Origin: Methylophilaceae bacterium
GTDB lineage: Bacteria; Pseudomonadota; Gammaproteobacteria; Burkholderiales; Methylophilaceae
DNA length: 5,625 nucleotides
Reading direction: 5' to 3'
Assembly (NCBI GenBank): GCA_006844635.1
Contig: SPJO01000079.1
Coordinates: 1-5,625, forward strand
The number at the start of each line of letters is the position of its first letter. Positions within the stretch are counted from its first letter, which is position 1. The position numbers and the translations under genes were made by a program. This document shows, in pieces, positions 1 through 4,852 of the stretch. The notes beneath the pieces are model-generated. The model did not search any database. It was given only the letters and a program-made list of their open reading frames with translations, and was not told the DNA's origin.

Positions 1-66
1 CGTTGTTGGGTGTTGATACACCTTGCAGTGTTGGCAGGCTTGTTAATCGCTACGCGGTTGCTGTAA
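1..66 (+). CDS. possible C-terminal tail of an upstream membrane protein (partial)
   Basis: Reading from base 1, 21 codons are open and end at TAA 64-66. The peptide is almost entirely hydrophobic (starts RCWVLIHLAVL, ends ATRLL) and would suit a last transmembrane helix. Its stop falls just before the valS promoter, a sensible place for a gene to end. The family cannot be named from so little sequence. A competing open frame (3-113) runs into an ATGA overlap with valS, so the choice of frame is an inference from composition. Confidence 0.3.
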   Translation, partial: RCWVLIHLAVLAGLLIATRLL

Positions 67-91
67 TTGCGCCAAAGCTGACCGCTGGCTG

Positions 92-100
92 TGGTAAAAT
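92..100 (+). promoter_or_regulatory. extended -10 promoter of valS
   Basis: TGGTAAAAT is a TGn extended -10 followed by TAAAAT (95-100), one mismatch from TATAAT. No good -35 sits at 16-18 bp spacing, as is usual for extended -10 promoters. The valS ATG starts only 9 bases after the hexamer. Initiation at the normal distance would therefore fall at about 107-110, giving a leader of 0-3 nt. No Shine-Dalgarno-like purine run is present between the -10 and the ATG. Confidence 0.55.
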
Positions 101-109
101 CACGCGCAT

Positions 110-2947
110 ATGACAACGAACACGCAAACACCAGAAAACGCCCTCGATAAACCTTTTGACCCTAAAGCCATTGAAAGTAAATGGTATGCCTTTTGGGAAG
201 GCCAAGGTTTTTACGCAGCAGGTTTAAACCCAGACGTTAAAGACAATTTTAGTATTTTATTGCCGCCGCCGAATGTCACCGGGACGTTGCACATGGGACA
301 TGGCTTTAATCAAACCTTAATGGATGCTTTGACACGCTATCATCGGATGCGTGGTGATAACACTTTATGGCAACCAGGCACTGACCATGCTGGCATCGCG
401 ACACAAATTGTGGTGGAACGTCAGCTTGATGCGAAGGGCGTGTCTCGTCATGATTTAGGCCGAGAGCAGTTCTTGGAAAAAGTCTGGGAGTGGAAGGAGC
501 AATCAGGCGGAGCGATTACGCAACAAATGCGTCGTTTGGGTACATCACCTGATTGGTCGCGCGAGCGCTTCACCATGGATCCCGCGCTCAATAAAACCGT
601 CACAGAAACTTTTGTACGCCTTTATAACGAAGGCTTGATTTACCGTGGTAAACGATTGGTAAACTGGGATGTGAAACTGGGTACGGCTGTTTCAGATTTA
701 GAAGTGGTGCAAGAGGAAGAAGACGGCTCGATGTGGCACATTAACTACCCGCTTGCTGATGGTTCTGGGCAACTAACGGTTGCCACAACACGACCAGAAA
801 CCATGCTAGGTGACGTTGCCGTGATGGTGCACCCTGATGACGAACGCTATCAAGGCTTGATTGGTAAAACAGTTAATTTGCCATTGTGTGATCGTGAAAT
901 TCCGATTATCGCTGATGACTATGTGGATAAAGAGTTTGGGACAGGTTGCGTAAAAGTAACGCCTGCGCATGACTTTAACGATTATGCCGTTGGCCAGCGC
1001 CATGATTTGCCAATGATTGGTATTTTGAACCTTGAAGGGTTTGTTAACGAAGAGGCGCCAGAACAATACCAAGGCTTAGAACGCTTTGCAGCGCGTAAAC
1101 AAGTGGTGGCGGATCTTGAAGCACAAGGCTACTTGGTTAAAGTTGATAAGCATAAATTAAAAGTGCCGCGTGGTGACCGAACCAATGTGATTATTGAGCC
1201 GATGCTAACCGACCAATGGTTTGTTGCCATGAGTAAGCCAACTGACGATGGCAAAAGCATCACGCAAAAAGCGCTTGATGTGGTCGCGAGTGGTGAAGTG
1301 AAGTTCTATCCAGAAAACTGGGTTAACACTTACAACCAGTGGCTGAATAATATTCAAGACTGGTGTATCTCTCGCCAACTATGGTGGGGTCATCAAATTC
1401 CAGCTTGGTATGGCGATAATGGCGAAGTTTTTGTTGCGCATGACGAAGCAGAGGCGAAAGCCACGGCTGAAAAAGCAGGCTACACAGGCGCGTTAAAGCG
1501 TGATGATGATGTGCTCGACACTTGGTATTCATCTGCATTATGGCCTTTCTCAACGTTAGACTGGACTGGTGATGAGGCACTGGATGCGCAAAATCAAGCT
1601 TTGCAACAATACTTGCCATCTTCTGTGCTGGTGACAGGTTTTGACATCATCTTTTTCTGGGTGGCGCGTATGGTCATGATGACCAAACACATCACGGGTC
1701 AGATTCCTTTTAAACATGTTTATGTGCATGGTTTGATTCGCGATGGCGAAGGTCAAAAAATGTCTAAGTCTAAAGGTAACGTCTTAGACCCGATTGATTT
1801 GATTGATGGTATTAATCTTGATGATCTAATCAAGAAGCGCACAACTGGATTGATGAATCCGAAGCAAGCAGAAAAAATTGAAAAGCGTACACGTAAAGAA
1901 TTCCCTGAAGGCATAAATGCTTATGGTACCGATGCACTACGTTTTACCTTTGCAGCATTAGCTAGTCCCGGCCGTGATATTAAATTTGATTTGCAGCGTT
2001 GTGATGGGTACCGCAATTTCTGTAATAAATTATGGAATGCGACGCGCTTTGTCTTGATGAATACGGAAGGGCAAGACTGTGGTCTTGCACCTTGCAGTGA
2101 AAAACCAGATGGTTACTTAAAATTTAGCCAAGCCGATCGCTGGATAGTTTCTATCCTACAAAAAACGGAAGCAGAAGTCGAAAAGGCTTTCACTGATTAT
2201 CGGTTTGATTTGGCAGCGAAAGCGATTTACGAATATGTGTGGGACCAGTATTGCGATTGGTATGTAGAGCTGGCAAAAGTACAACTGCAACATGGCACGG
2301 AAGCCGAGCAACGTGCAACCAGACGCACGTTGTTACGTGTGTTAGAAACCATTTTGCGACTGGCGCATCCGATTATTCCATTTATCACTGAAGAAATTTG
2401 GCGCACAGTTGGCCCAATGAGTGGCCGCACTGGCGATAGTATTATGCTCGAAGCATATCCTGAAGCGCAACCGAAAAAAATTGATGAAGATGCAGAGGCG
2501 TGGGTGGCAGCTTTGAAAGCCTGTGTCGATGCCTGTCGCAGTTTGCGTGGTGAAATGGGTATTTCGCCATCAACCAAGGTGCCATTGATTGCTGCTGGTA
2601 ACCAAGAGGTGTTAAGTGCTTATGCACCATATCTCAAAGCATTAGCGAAGTTGGAAGCAGTGAAGGTTGAAAATGAACTGCCAGAAGCAGATGCACCAGT
2701 GATGTTGGCTGGTGATTTAAAACTCATGTTAGAGGTCGAGATTGATGTTGCTGCTGAGAAAGAGCGTTTAGGCAAAGAGGCTGCGCGTTTGCAAGGTGAA
2801 ATCGCAAAAGCCAATGGAAAGCTGAATAACGAAAACTTTGTATCGCGTGCACCTGCGGCCGTGGTAGAGCAAGAGAAAACACGAGTGGCAGAATTTACTG
2901 CGAGTTTGGAGAAAATAGAGGTGCAGCTAGCGAAGCTAGGTGCATGA
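110..2947 (+). CDS. valS: valine--tRNA ligase (ValRS)
   Basis: This cytoplasmic class I aminoacyl-tRNA synthetase charges tRNA-Val with valine using ATP and edits mischarged threonine. The protein has 945 residues, close to E. coli ValS (about 950), so it is full length. The HIGH signature is HMGH at 61-64, after PPPNVTGTL. The CP1 editing domain shows TTRPETMLGD (about 226-235) and GTGCVKVTPAHDFND (about 277-291). WCISRQLWWGHQIP is at about 418-431 and KMSKS at 550-554. An anticodon-binding helical domain follows, and the last 65 or so residues, rich in Glu, Lys and Leu, form the C-terminal coiled-coil arm typical of ValRS. The start is fixed: the frame is closed by TAA at 95-97, and no other start codon lies between that stop and residue 60. 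It has no Shine-Dalgarno. It ends ATGA with the next reading frame, suggesting co-transcription with the small membrane protein downstream. Confidence 0.98.
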   Translation: MTTNTQTPENALDKPFDPKAIESKWYAFWEGQGFYAAGLNPDVKDNFSILLPPPNVTGTLHMGHGFNQTLMDALTRYHRMRGDNTLWQPGTDHAGIATQIVVERQLDAKGVSRHDLGREQFLEKVWEWKEQSGGAITQQMRRLGTSPDWSRERFTMDPALNKTVTETFVRLYNEGLIYRGKRLVNWDVKLGTAVSDLEVVQEEEDGSMWHINYPLADGSGQLTVATTRPETMLGDVAVMVHPDDERYQGLIGKTVNLPLCDREIPIIADDYVDKEFGTGCVKVTPAHDFNDYAVGQRHDLPMIGILNLEGFVNEEAPEQYQGLERFAARKQVVADLEAQGYLVKVDKHKLKVPRGDRTNVIIEPMLTDQWFVAMSKPTDDGKSITQKALDVVASGEVKFYPENWVNTYNQWLNNIQDWCISRQLWWGHQIPAWYGDNGEVFVAHDEAEAKATAEKAGYTGALKRDDDVLDTWYSSALWPFSTLDWTGDEALDAQNQALQQYLPSSVLVTGFDIIFFWVARMVMMTKHITGQIPFKHVYVHGLIRDGEGQKMSKSKGNVLDPIDLIDGINLDDLIKKRTTGLMNPKQAEKIEKRTRKEFPEGINAYGTDALRFTFAALASPGRDIKFDLQRCDGYRNFCNKLWNATRFVLMNTEGQDCGLAPCSEKPDGYLKFSQADRWIVSILQKTEAEVEKAFTDYRFDLAAKAIYEYVWDQYCDWYVELAKVQLQHGTEAEQRATRRTLLRVLETILRLAHPIIPFITEEIWRTVGPMSGRTGDSIMLEAYPEAQPKKIDEDAEAWVAALKACVDACRSLRGEMGISPSTKVPLIAAGNQEVLSAYAPYLKALAKLEAVKVENELPEADAPVMLAGDLKLMLEVEIDVAAEKERLGKEAARLQGEIAKANGKLNNENFVSRAPAAVVEQEKTRVAEFTASLEKIEVQLAKLGA

Positions 2948-2950
2948 CTT

Positions 2951-2954
2951 GGAG
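2951..2954 (+). promoter_or_regulatory. Shine-Dalgarno deciding the start of the small membrane protein
   Basis: GGAG lies 7 nt before the ATG at 2962, which is ideal spacing. It is only 4 nt before the ATG at 2959 and lies inside the frame if translation began at the ATG at 2944. It therefore favours 2962 over the longer overlapping start. Confidence 0.55.
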
Positions 2955-2961
2955 AATAATG

Positions 2962-3204
2962 ATGACTGATGAGAAGAAAATATCATTTCCATTAGGTACT
3001 TTAATACTGGAGTTTATTGGTTCGGTTTTAATGGCCTTGGGTTTTGCAAAACAGTTTGCTGGTATCGACCTGATTCCCGCAATCAGTCAATATGATGCAT
3101 CAGGTTGGTTGCTGATCGGTATTGGTTTTTTATTGACGTTGCCGTTTGTCTTTTTCATTTTGGCGAAAGTCAGAGAAAGAGCAGAACAAAAGCTTGTTAA
3201 ATAA
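2962..3204 (+). CDS. small two-helix inner-membrane protein, DUF1418/YbjC-like
   Basis: This is an 80-residue protein of unknown function. After a short charged N-terminus (MTDEKKISFP) comes a first transmembrane helix (LGTLILEFIGSVLMALGF), then a polar loop of about 20 residues, a second helix (GWLLIGIGFLLTLPFVFFIL) and a basic tail (KVRERAEQKLVK). The pattern P-x-G-x-LILEFIG near the start, a second helix containing LP, and a basic tail match my memory of E. coli YbjC (DUF1418); this was not checked by search. The frame is also open from an ATG at 2944 that overlaps the valS stop as ATGA. I prefer 2962 because GGAG at 2951-2954 is correctly spaced for it and the extra residues are not conserved-looking. 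It probably depends on the valS transcript, as no separate promoter is evident. It converges on the tusA-like gene 39 bp away. Confidence 0.7.
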   Translation: MTDEKKISFPLGTLILEFIGSVLMALGFAKQFAGIDLIPAISQYDASGWLLIGIGFLLTLPFVFFILAKVRERAEQKLVK

Positions 3205-3215
3205 GCTTGTTAATA
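3190..3215 (+). repeat. 13-bp tandem repeat / small hairpin across the stop codon
   Basis: Two adjacent copies, AAGCTTGTTAAAT (3190-3202) and AAGCTTGTTAATA (3203-3215), share their first 11 bases. They straddle the TAA (3202-3204) of the small membrane protein gene. Because AAGCTT is its own reverse complement, the two copies can also pair as a 6-bp stem with a 7-nt loop. No U-run follows on either strand, so it is not a clear terminator. Confidence 0.6.
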
Positions 3216-3243
3216 TTAGGTGGCGTAGCGTTGTGGCTGAACC

Positions 3244-3480
3244 TTATTCGCTGACGTGCTTCTTAATGTAGAAGGTATAAACCCCTTCTTGGTCATCTTG
3301 CTGTAAAAGCTCGTGCCCTGTCTGCTTACAAAAGGCTTCAAAGTCTTTCACTGCGCCAGGGTCTGTTGCCATGATTTTTAACGTCTGCTCGGCTTCCATG
3401 TCGCTTAGGCCTTTTTTACAACGTAAAATGGGTAGTGGGCATTTGAGCCCTGTTGCATCAACTTCTTTATCAAATTCCAT
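3244..3480 (-). CDS. TusA-family sulfurtransferase (sulfur carrier protein)
   Basis: This is a small cytoplasmic sulfur-carrier protein of 78 residues, the usual size for the TusA/SirA-like fold. The hallmark CPxP motif is CPLP at 14-17, following DATGLK. Cys14 is the residue expected to carry the persulfide. Two further cysteines are at 21 and 51, the latter within DFEAFCKQTGHELL, which lines up with the FC...HEL segment of E. coli TusA. Family members pass sulfur to tRNA thiolation, molybdenum cofactor synthesis or sulfur oxidation; the sequence alone does not say which. It lies 25 bp downstream of a rhodanese gene on the same strand, so the rhodanese probably feeds it or exchanges sulfur with it. 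The ribosome site is weak (GAGA and AAGAA within 10 nt of the ATG). I leave the symbol blank because many genomes carry several TusA paralogues. Confidence 0.9.
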   Translation of the reverse strand: MEFDKEVDATGLKCPLPILRCKKGLSDMEAEQTLKIMATDPGAVKDFEAFCKQTGHELLQQDDQEGVYTFYIKKHVSE

Positions 3481-3505
3481 GATGGTTCTTTCTCGTTAAA
3501 TCTAT

Positions 3506-3835
3506 CTATAATGACTTTGGTGCTGCTAGCGCGTAGCCAGCCTTTGCCCAGGCAACAACGCCGCCAACTAAGTTATGCACATCAGTGAGCCCTTTTGCGA
3601 CTGCAAAATCCGCAGCATGCGCTGAGCGAATACCACTATGGCAATAAAAAACGACGGTTTTCGCTTTTGTAAGTTTCTCATATTCTAATGGCAGCATGGA
3701 TAGTTGAATATGCATGGCGCCAGCTATGATGCCCTGTATCACTTCATCATCATTCCGGACATCAACCAATAGCACTTTGCCTTGGCTGATCATCTCATTG
3801 AGTTCTTGGGCATCTATTTCTGAATAGCTTTTCAT
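3506..3835 (-). CDS. single-domain rhodanese-like sulfurtransferase
   Basis: This 109-residue protein is one rhodanese domain without a signal peptide, so it is probably cytoplasmic. The domain entry motif LLVDVRNDDEV is at 22-32. A GIIAGAMHIQLS stretch (35-46) corresponds to the usual GHIPGAxHIP segment. The active-site loop is CHSGIRS with catalytic Cys65 and the normal six-residue loop, so it is expected to transfer sulfane sulfur (thiosulfate or persulfide) rather than act as a phosphatase-type homologue. The C-terminal NLVGGVVAWAKAGY (88-101) is also typical. AAGG lies about 7 nt before the ATG. It is first in a two-gene minus-strand unit with the TusA-like carrier, whose start follows after 25 bp. 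This makes it the likely sulfur donor in a small relay. The exact substrate is unknown. Confidence 0.93.
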   Translation of the reverse strand: MKSYSEIDAQELNEMISQGKVLLVDVRNDDEVIQGIIAGAMHIQLSMLPLEYEKLTKAKTVVFYCHSGIRSAHAADFAVAKGLTDVHNLVGGVVAWAKAGYALAAPKSL

Positions 3836-3858
3836 TGTTGACCTTGTTAATACTGCTT

Positions 3859-3887
3859 ATTTTACACGCTATATCTAGCATTTTCAC
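3859..3887 (-). promoter_or_regulatory. candidate sigma70 promoter of the rhodanese-tusA unit
   Basis: On the minus strand, GTGAAA (plus 3882-3887, four of six matches to TTGACA) is followed after exactly 17 bp by TAAAAT (plus 3859-3864, five of six matches to TATAAT). The predicted transcript start near 3852 leaves a leader of about 15-17 nt that contains the AAGG ribosome site. No better candidate was seen upstream. Confidence 0.4.
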
Positions 3888-3933
3888 GGTAAATGCGTAG
3901 AAGGTGGGCCATCAGGATTTGGTGGCAAGTTAG

Positions 3934-3939
3934 TATAAT
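3934..3939 (+). promoter_or_regulatory. consensus -10 (TATAAT) in the intergenic region, plus strand
   Basis: A perfect TATAAT lies in an otherwise gene-free stretch and points toward the terminator at 4043-4071. There is no TGn extension and no convincing -35 at 16-18 bp (bases 3911-3916 are ATCAGG). It is therefore either a weak or activated promoter, or chance. A start near 3946 would give a transcript of about 125 nt ending at the terminator. Confidence 0.35.
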
Positions 3940-3945
3940 GCAAGT

Positions 3946-4071
3946 GAAATGCAATCATCTTTCTCGAATTGCGTTGGTTTCATCATAAAATTCGGGAAAA
4001 TATCCCATTACTTAATATGAGTTTGCCACTAATGTTTTCACCAACCGCACTTGTAACGAGTGCGGTTTTTT
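3946..4071 (+). ncRNA. candidate structured short transcript (small RNA or attenuator leader)
   Basis: This span has no credible coding frame but is bounded by a TATAAT box and a strong intrinsic terminator. Stems seen by eye are GAAA/TTTC (3946-3949 with 3978-3981) enclosing GCAAT/ATTGC (3951-3955 with 3968-3972), and GGGA/TCCC with a 5-nt loop (3994-3997 with 4003-4006). An alternative CGAATT/AATTCG pairing (3965-3970 with 3989-3994) excludes the GCAAT stem. TGCGTTGGT (3970-3978) can pair with ACCAACCGCA (4040-4049) with a single bulge, which would block the terminator. No known RNA family is recognised. It could instead be the leftover 3' end of a lost gene. Confidence 0.3.
4043..4071 (+). 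terminator. strong Rho-independent terminator
   Basis: AACCGCACT (4043-4051) pairs perfectly with AGTGCGGTT (4059-4067). The stem can extend inward by a T-G wobble and a G-C pair. Six T residues follow (4066-4071), then CTT. The minus strand has no equivalent U-run, so it serves plus-strand transcription. No intact plus-strand gene ends just upstream, which makes it an orphan terminator or the end of a small RNA. Confidence 0.85.
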
Positions 4072-4072
4072 C

Positions 4073-4339
4073 TTGGGCGTTAACTGGCTTCCCGAAAAGT
4101 TTGCTAAACATGGAGGCATTACAGCATGTAAAAAAGCCAAGTTAAGAACAGCAAATGGCATTGTCGAAACATGTATAGGGTTGGCTAAGGAGTTATCAAT
4201 AGGTCAATTTACATTGAGATATGTGGAGGTGAGTTATGGTAAAGGCATGCCTGAAGATACGTTCTTGTTGGGGATGAGTATTTTAAGTCAGTTTAAAATG
4301 GTGAAGCAAGGCGAGCAAATGACTTTATCAAGGCAATAA
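4073..4339 (+). pseudogene. retropepsin-like aspartic protease remnant, catalytic N-terminal half missing
   Basis: The open stretch (88 codons, nominal TTG at 4073) resembles the C-terminal part of the bacterial clan AA retropepsin-like proteins (TIGR02281 type). LPEKFAKHGGI is the segment that normally follows the DTGAxxV active site. RTANGIVETC is the flap-side TANG motif, LSIGQFTLRYVEV is a strand pair, and LLGMSILSQFKM is the conserved LLGMxxL core, ending in a hydrophobic strand and TAA. The catalytic Asp-Thr-Gly is absent. Upstream in this frame there is only the terminator sequence and a TAA at 4013-4015, and no DTG appears in the other plus frames back to 3840. The TTG lies directly after the terminator T-run with no ribosome site, and no in-frame ATG precedes the conserved core. 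It is therefore a 5'-truncated relic, probably untranslated. Two cysteines (19 and 34 from the TTG) flank TANG and may have formed a disulfide in the intact protein; that is inference. Confidence 0.72.
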
Positions 4340-4400
4340 CAAAACCATAAATTGCAATCAGAATGCTGCTTTATTCCAAAGATGGTTAAGGAAGGCCTGG

Positions 4401-4409
4401 TGCCATAAT
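4401..4409 (+). promoter_or_regulatory. extended -10 promoter for the pilin-like gene
   Basis: TGCCATAAT is a TGn extended -10 with CATAAT (4404-4409, five of six matches to TATAAT). No -35 is obvious at 16-18 bp. Predicted initiation near 4416 gives a leader of about 25 nt that contains the Shine-Dalgarno at 4430-4434. Transcription would be independent of the protease remnant. Confidence 0.4.
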
Positions 4410-4429
4410 TTCTAACATGACATCTCATT

Positions 4430-4434
4430 AGGAG
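4430..4434 (+). promoter_or_regulatory. Shine-Dalgarno of the pilin-like gene
   Basis: AGGAG lies 6 nt before the ATG at 4441. It is the best ribosome-binding site in the window and supports this short frame as a translated gene. Confidence 0.7.
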
Positions 4435-4440
4435 TTAGCA

Positions 4441-4695
4441 ATGTTTAAACAAGCAGGCATTACAGTATTGGAGTTATTAATTGGCTTATCCATTATGTCG
4501 GGTGTTTCTTTGTATGGCATGGAAATGACCGAGGAGGTGGAAGACGCTGTTGCTGTCTATCAGAACCGTGCGTTAGATGTACAGGCATTAAGAGCGAAGC
4601 TGCATTCTATTTCTAATCTTCCTAAGTATGAAACCACAAATGTTGATGCATTGCTAGCTGAAGTTGAAGGCGAGCAAGTTGACGGTCTTCTCTAG
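4441..4695 (+). CDS. very short type IV pilin-like (prepilin N-terminal domain) protein
   Basis: The 84-residue product begins with a class III (prepilin) signal: leader MFKQAG, then mature ITVLELLIGLSIMSGVSLYG. Gly6 is at the -1 cleavage position and Glu11 is Glu5 of the mature chain, the residue needed for pilin packing. The hydrophobic N-terminal helix runs to about residue 27. An amphipathic, acidic helix follows (EEVEDAVAVYQNRALDVQALRAKLHSI), then about 30 polar residues rich in Glu and Val. Prepilin peptidase should cleave and N-methylate it, and the product would sit in the inner membrane or a pilus. Major pilins usually have 130-170 residues with a beta-sheet head and often a C-terminal disulfide; this one has neither and no cysteine. 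It keeps only the helix-1 part. It could be a genuine mini-pilin, or a pilin shortened by a nonsense mutation or deletion. A strong Shine-Dalgarno argues that it is expressed. No other pilus gene is in the window. Confidence 0.75.
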   Translation: MFKQAGITVLELLIGLSIMSGVSLYGMEMTEEVEDAVAVYQNRALDVQALRAKLHSISNLPKYETTNVDALLAEVEGEQVDGLL

Positions 4696-4755
4696 TCAAT
4701 CCTGTGTAAAGATATCTCTGGCAGCAGGGTAACTCAACCTCGGCTTTATACCTTT

Positions 4756-4779
4756 ACCGGCTGTTCGTGCCGTCTTTTG
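4756..4779 (+). terminator. possible weak terminator after the pilin-like gene
   Basis: CGGC (4758-4761) pairs with GCCG (4769-4772) over a 7-nt loop, with one further A-T pair if a base is bulged. A short CTTTT run follows. The stem is short and the U-tract imperfect. Its position, 60 bp after the pilin stop and before the pepN promoter, is reasonable. Confidence 0.3.
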
Positions 4780-4813
4780 GTGAGAAAAAGGTGTGTGAAA
4801 AGCCAATCTCTTT

Positions 4814-4819
4814 TATACT
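4814..4819 (+). promoter_or_regulatory. candidate -10 of pepN
   Basis: TATACT matches TATAAT at five of six positions and lies 33 bp before the pepN ATG. It predicts a transcript start near 4826 and a leader of about 25 nt. The expected -35 position (GTGTGT region, 4791-4796) is poor and there is no TGn extension. Confidence 0.35.
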
Positions 4820-4852
4820 GTAGCGCAACATAACAAATAGATTTTTCACGCC

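Noticed and set aside
3..113. Open frame overlapping the valS start as ATGA, as a possible upstream gene end
   Set aside because: The peptide looks like no known protein end and would run through the valS promoter. The hydrophobic frame ending at 66 is the more natural gene tail, though neither can be proven.
806..2814. Several minus-strand open frames of 62-116 codons inside valS
   Set aside because: They are antisense shadows of a well-conserved gene, with compositions that look like reverse-complemented coding sequence and no recognisable domains or start signals.
3923..3941. Possible sigma54 promoter (TGGCA ... GC)
   Set aside because: The GG to GC distance is 16 bp rather than the required 12, so the -24/-12 geometry fails.
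3893..3988. 31-codon plus-strand frame starting MRRRWAIRIWW
   Set aside because: There is no Shine-Dalgarno, the composition is odd, and it overlaps the TATAAT box and RNA stems. It is most likely chance.
4044..4052. Exact match to the Haemophilus uptake signal core AAGTGCGGT (minus strand), with a near copy in the other terminator arm
   Set aside because: Paired uptake signals do form terminators in Pasteurellaceae, but the gene content does not suggest that family and only one exact copy was noticed. It is most likely a coincidence of the stem sequence.
4017..4145. 42-codon frame starting MSLPLMFSP that crosses the terminator
   Set aside because: Its middle is encoded by the terminator stem and T-run and it then runs out of frame through the protease remnant. 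There is no ribosome site.
4684..4730. Frameshifted continuation of the pilin-like gene (plus-one frame adds TVFSSQSCVKISLAAG)
   Set aside because: It adds only 16 residues before another stop and shows no pilin-head features. There is no slippery sequence at the stop.
4742..4804. GGCTTT / AAAGCC long-range pairing around the weak terminator
   Set aside because: Six base pairs over a 50-nt loop is within chance, and the sides do not extend.
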